From: JBDGPU01 sp042219525
GTDB taxonomy: Archaea; Halobacteriota; Halobacteria; Halobacteriales; Haloferacaceae
Assembly: GCA_042219525.1 (NCBI GenBank)
Contig: JBDGPU010000169.1
Location: 1-7,123, forward strand
Reading direction: 5' to 3'
DNA length: 7,123 bases
Both the position numbers and the translations under genes were made by a program. This document shows, piece after piece, positions 5,440 through 7,123 of this stretch. The notes under the pieces were generated by a model. The model was not told the origin of the DNA. It did no database searches and saw only the letters and a list, made by a program, of their open reading frames with translations. How positions within the stretch are numbered: position 1 is the first letter of the stretch; every line of letters begins with the position of its first letter.

Positions 5440-6753
5440 CTACTCCGCCCGCACGTTTTCGCCGACGGGGGCGCCGAACGACTCCGCGCCGGTCACCGGG
5501 TCGCGTTCGTAGACGATCTCGCCGCGGACGAGCGTGTACTCGGGGAAGATCCCCCGGAGCCCCTCGAAGGGGGTCCAGCCGGCCTGTGAGTGCAGCGCGC
5601 CGGCCTCCACGTCGCGCGGGGCGGTCATGTCCACGAGGACGAGGTCCGCGTCGTTGCCCTCGGCGACCACGCCCTTGTCCGGGAGCCCGAAGATGTCGGC
5701 CGGGTTGGCGGCGACGACGTCGCGGACCAGCTCCAGCGGGAGGTCGCCGGTCCGGGCGGATTCGAGCAGCAGCGGGAGCATCGTCTCGACGCCGGGAACC
5801 CCGCTCGGCGCGTCCAGCAGCTCCGCGCGCTTCTCCGCGGCCGTGTGCGGTGCGTGGTCGGTGGCCACGACGTCGACCTCGCCGTCGCGCAGGCGCTGGA
5901 ACACTGCCTCCCGGCGCTCCTCCGAGCGGAGCGGCGGGTTCATCCGCCCGAACGTGCCCAGGCGGTCCGCGTCGTCCGTCGAGAGGAAGAGGTGGTGCGG
6001 CGTTACCTCGCAGGTCACGTCGGTCCCGGCCGTCGCGTCGATACCCTCCGGCGTGGAGGTGTGGGCGATGTGGACCTGGCCGCCGGCCTCGGCGCCGACT
6101 GTGACCGCGCGCTCGACCGCCGTGGCTTCGGCCGCCGCGGTGCGGTAGTCGGACCAGGCGCTGGCTCTCGCCTCGCGGCCGGTCCCGCCGAGGTCGCCGT
6201 CGATCGCGAGGTCGTCGAACAGCGTCGCGTCCTCCGCGTGGACGGTGACGGGCGTATGGTGCGCGGCCGCCTGCTCGACGGCCTCGCGGAAGAGGTCGAG
6301 GTCGATGCCCATGTCGCCGGTCGAGTCCGCGAGGAACACCTCGCCGAGCGCGAAGACCGGGCGGTCGAACAGCGTGTCGGCGTCCCAGTTGCCGGTCACG
6401 CCGCCGTTGATCCCGTAGTCGACGAGCGAGTCCATCGCCGCGGCCGCCTTCTCGTCGAAGGCGTCGCCGTCGACGGTCGCCGGCGTCGTGTTCGGCTGGT
6501 CAACGACCGTGGTCACCCCGCCGGCCGCGGCCGAGCGGGAGCCGCTCGCCCAGGTTTCCTTGTGGACGTCCGCGAGGTCGCGCATGTGGACGTGGACGTC
6601 GATGGCCCCCGGAAGCAGGTGCTTCCCGCGCGCGTCGATGACCCGCTCGTCGTCGGTCCGTTCGAGCCCTTCCGCGACGGCCGTGATCGTTTCGCCCTCG
6701 ACCCGCACGTCCCGGACGCGCCCGTCCGCGAGTTCCGCGCCAGTGATGAGCAT
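5440..6753 (-). CDS. pyrC: Dihydroorotase (amidohydrolase family)
   Basis: This 437-residue cytosolic enzyme should interconvert N-carbamoyl-aspartate and dihydroorotate, the third step of pyrimidine synthesis. Seen in order: N-terminal beta domain with LPGAIDVHVHMRD (metal ligands His54 and His56, substrate Arg58), QPNTTP (Asn88), VHAED (His172), HIAHTSTPEG (His228 and His231), VTPHHLFLS, MNPPLR (272-276), VVATDHAPH (catalytic/metal Asp299), and a C-terminal return to the beta domain ending in a GEIVYERDPV stretch. The length and the MNPPLR and TDHAPH motifs favour dihydroorotase over allantoinase or dihydropyrimidinase. The position that holds the metal-bridging carbamylated lysine in many relatives is Glu138 (GEVFLADSTG). 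The ATG at 6753 has no Shine-Dalgarno site but a TATA-like box 22-29 bases upstream, so the mRNA is probably leaderless. It ends with TAG, 267 bases before MoxR, and seems to be transcribed alone. Confidence 0.93.
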   Translation of the reverse strand: MLITGAELADGRVRDVRVEGETITAVAEGLERTDDERVIDARGKHLLPGAIDVHVHMRDLADVHKETWASGSRSAAAGGVTTVVDQPNTTPATVDGDAFDEKAAAAMDSLVDYGINGGVTGNWDADTLFDRPVFALGEVFLADSTGDMGIDLDLFREAVEQAAAHHTPVTVHAEDATLFDDLAIDGDLGGTGREARASAWSDYRTAAAEATAVERAVTVGAEAGGQVHIAHTSTPEGIDATAGTDVTCEVTPHHLFLSTDDADRLGTFGRMNPPLRSEERREAVFQRLRDGEVDVVATDHAPHTAAEKRAELLDAPSGVPGVETMLPLLLESARTGDLPLELVRDVVAANPADIFGLPDKGVVAEGNDADLVLVDMTAPRDVEAGALHSQAGWTPFEGLRGIFPEYTLVRGEIVYERDPVTGAESFGAPVGENVRAE

Positions 6754-6774
6754 AATAAGCGCCTCGGGGTCTGC

Positions 6775-6782
6775 TTTGTAAA
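6775..6782 (-). promoter_or_regulatory. TATA-like box for leaderless dihydroorotase transcript
   Basis: The minus strand reads TTTACAAA, 22-29 bases before the ATG at 6753. That is the spacing between an archaeal TATA box and a start site lying at or next to the start codon, as in leaderless haloarchaeal genes. No Shine-Dalgarno sequence precedes the ATG (GCGCTTATTATG). Confidence 0.5.
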
Positions 6783-6910
6783 CGGTTGTGGGTCACTCGC
6801 GATTTTGGGAACTCGACGCGGTCGCTCAGCTGTGAGGTCGGATGGGACGATGGAAGACCTCCGACTCTAACCGGTCTGTTTGCTCCGATTGATCGGGCAC
6901 CGTCGCCTGC
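6783..6910. other. Spacer between dihydroorotase promoter and right repeat array
   Basis: I see no gene here. The last part (about 6868-6910) occupies the place of an upstream half-unit of the right array and ends in GCCTGCGAC-ACCAC as in left unit 3, but where a TATA box would be expected (about 6880) it reads CTGTTTGCTC, so that box is absent or decayed. Confidence 0.4.
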
Positions 6911-6917
6911 GACACCA

Positions 6918-6949
6918 CTCAGCATGCCCAGAAAGCCCCAGCCGCTGAG
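6918..6949 (+). repeat. Hairpin core, right unit 1
   Basis: The arms CTCAGC (6918-6923) and GCTGAG (6944-6949) flank a 20-base interior identical to that of left unit 1. A 14-codon open frame (MPRKPQPLSGRAYK) starts at 6924 inside the core and ends at 6968 within the next TATA box. There is no ribosome-binding site, and two left units lack the ATG, so I do not call it a gene. Confidence 0.6.
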
Positions 6950-6957
6950 CGGTCGCG

Positions 6958-6965
6958 CTTATAAG
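6958..6965 (+). promoter_or_regulatory. TATA-like box of right unit 2
   Basis: CTTATAAG is centred about 27 bases before GACACC at 6989. The identical word followed by TGA is in left unit 5. This spacing is the archaeal TATA-to-start distance. Confidence 0.45.
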
Positions 6966-6988
6966 TGAGGTCGGCTCACGTCGCTTTC

Positions 6989-7030
6989 GACACCACTCAG
7001 CATACCCAGAAAGCCCCAGCCGCTGAGCGG
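6989..7030 (+). ncRNA. Candidate hairpin RNA, right unit 2
   Basis: A start at about 6989, set by the TATA-like box at 6958-6965, would begin a short RNA whose first 40 bases hold a hairpin with arms CTCAGC (6996-7001) and GCTGAG (7022-7027). The interior starts ATACCCAG, so the micro-ORF start codon of right unit 1 is lost here while the stem is kept. The 3' end is not evident; it may extend into the tail. This is the most complete single unit in the window, but transcription is inferred only. Confidence 0.4.
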
Positions 7031-7032
7031 TC

Positions 7033-7123
7033 GCGCTGCTCGCTGCGCTCCTCACGGCTCACTCGCTTCGCTCGTTCGCCGTTCCGGTGCTTACGTCGCA
7101 GGGCGTCCCGCTCAGCGGCTGCC
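7033..7123 (+). repeat. Tail of the right composite repeat element (cut by window end)
   Basis: This stretch repeats the left tail (281-388) in reverse orientation. It begins with the GCGCTGCTCGCTGCGCTCCT tract, passes through GCTCGTTCGCCG and CGTCGCAGGGC, and ends at CCCGCTCAGCGGCTGCC where the window stops. It is about 17 bases shorter than the left copy owing to small deletions. The left copy continues into CCTTTCAGTCC, so the real end of this element is probably outside the window. Confidence 0.75.

Larger units (their letters stand above)
6911..7032 (+). repeat. Right tandem array of TATA-plus-hairpin units
   Basis: Two units on the plus strand, 78 bases apart (GACACCACTCAG at 6911 and at 6989), match the left array in reverse orientation. 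The second unit has the TATA-like box CTTATAAG (6958-6965); the first has none. Both cores have perfect CTCAGC/GCTGAG arms. The array points away from the dihydroorotase gene, which is transcribed in the other direction, and flows into the tail at 7033-7123. Confidence 0.8.

Noticed and set aside
5440..6753. Allantoinase or dihydropyrimidinase
   Set aside because: MNPPLR, PNTTP and TDHAPH together with the length fit dihydroorotase better; allantoinases and dihydropyrimidinases normally keep the carbamylated lysine that is Glu here.
5590..6870. Long plus-strand open frame of 426 codons
   Set aside because: It is antisense to the dihydroorotase gene, which has all family motifs, and its product resembles nothing.
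281..7123. Composite transposon or insertion sequence
   Set aside because: The gene block has housekeeping and operon genes but no transposase or integrase, and no target-site duplication can be seen because the right end is cut off.

Overview
The window looks like a chromosomal segment of a haloarchaeon. It has high G+C, acidic proteins rich in Asp/Glu, archaeal TATA-like boxes, a leaderless-looking gene start and one very strong Shine-Dalgarno site. The GC-rich intergenic repeats at both ends resemble those I associate with Halorubrum, but that genus guess rests on memory and was not searched.

Layout: four genes, all on the minus strand, lie between two copies of a composite intergenic repeat. 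From right to left they are a dihydroorotase of pyrimidine biosynthesis (5440-6753), which appears to have its own leaderless promoter; a 267-base gap containing inverted repeats; and a tight three-gene operon made of a MoxR-type AAA+ ATPase (4210-5172), a DUF58 membrane protein (3090-4208) and a multi-pass transglutaminase-like protein with a DUF4129 tail (820-3093). The operon genes are separated by 1 base and by a 4-base overlap. This is the well-known MoxR / DUF58 / transglutaminase module. The likely arrangement is an ATPase chaperone working with a membrane-anchored DUF58 partner and a protease- or cross-linker-like enzyme facing outside the cell. The substrate is unknown.

The two ends are the unusual part. 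On the left (about 389-773, read on the minus strand) and on the right (about 6911-7032, read on the plus strand) there are tandem units of 78-81 bases. The better-preserved units contain an archaeal TATA-like box followed, about 27 bases later, by a 30-32 base hairpin with CTCAGC/GCTGAG arms. Two diverged units keep the stem through G-U wobbles. Each array runs outward from the genes into a shared tail of about 90-108 bases. The two composite elements are therefore in inverted orientation around the gene block. They could be arrays of tiny promoter-plus-hairpin RNA genes, a REP/MITE-like repeat family, or both. I see no transposase, integrase, cas gene, tRNA or rRNA.

Beyond the left tail (30-282) is a GC-rich segment bounded by a perfect 12-base inverted repeat, with no credible gene. 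The long open frames on the plus strand opposite the genes are shadows caused by high GC.
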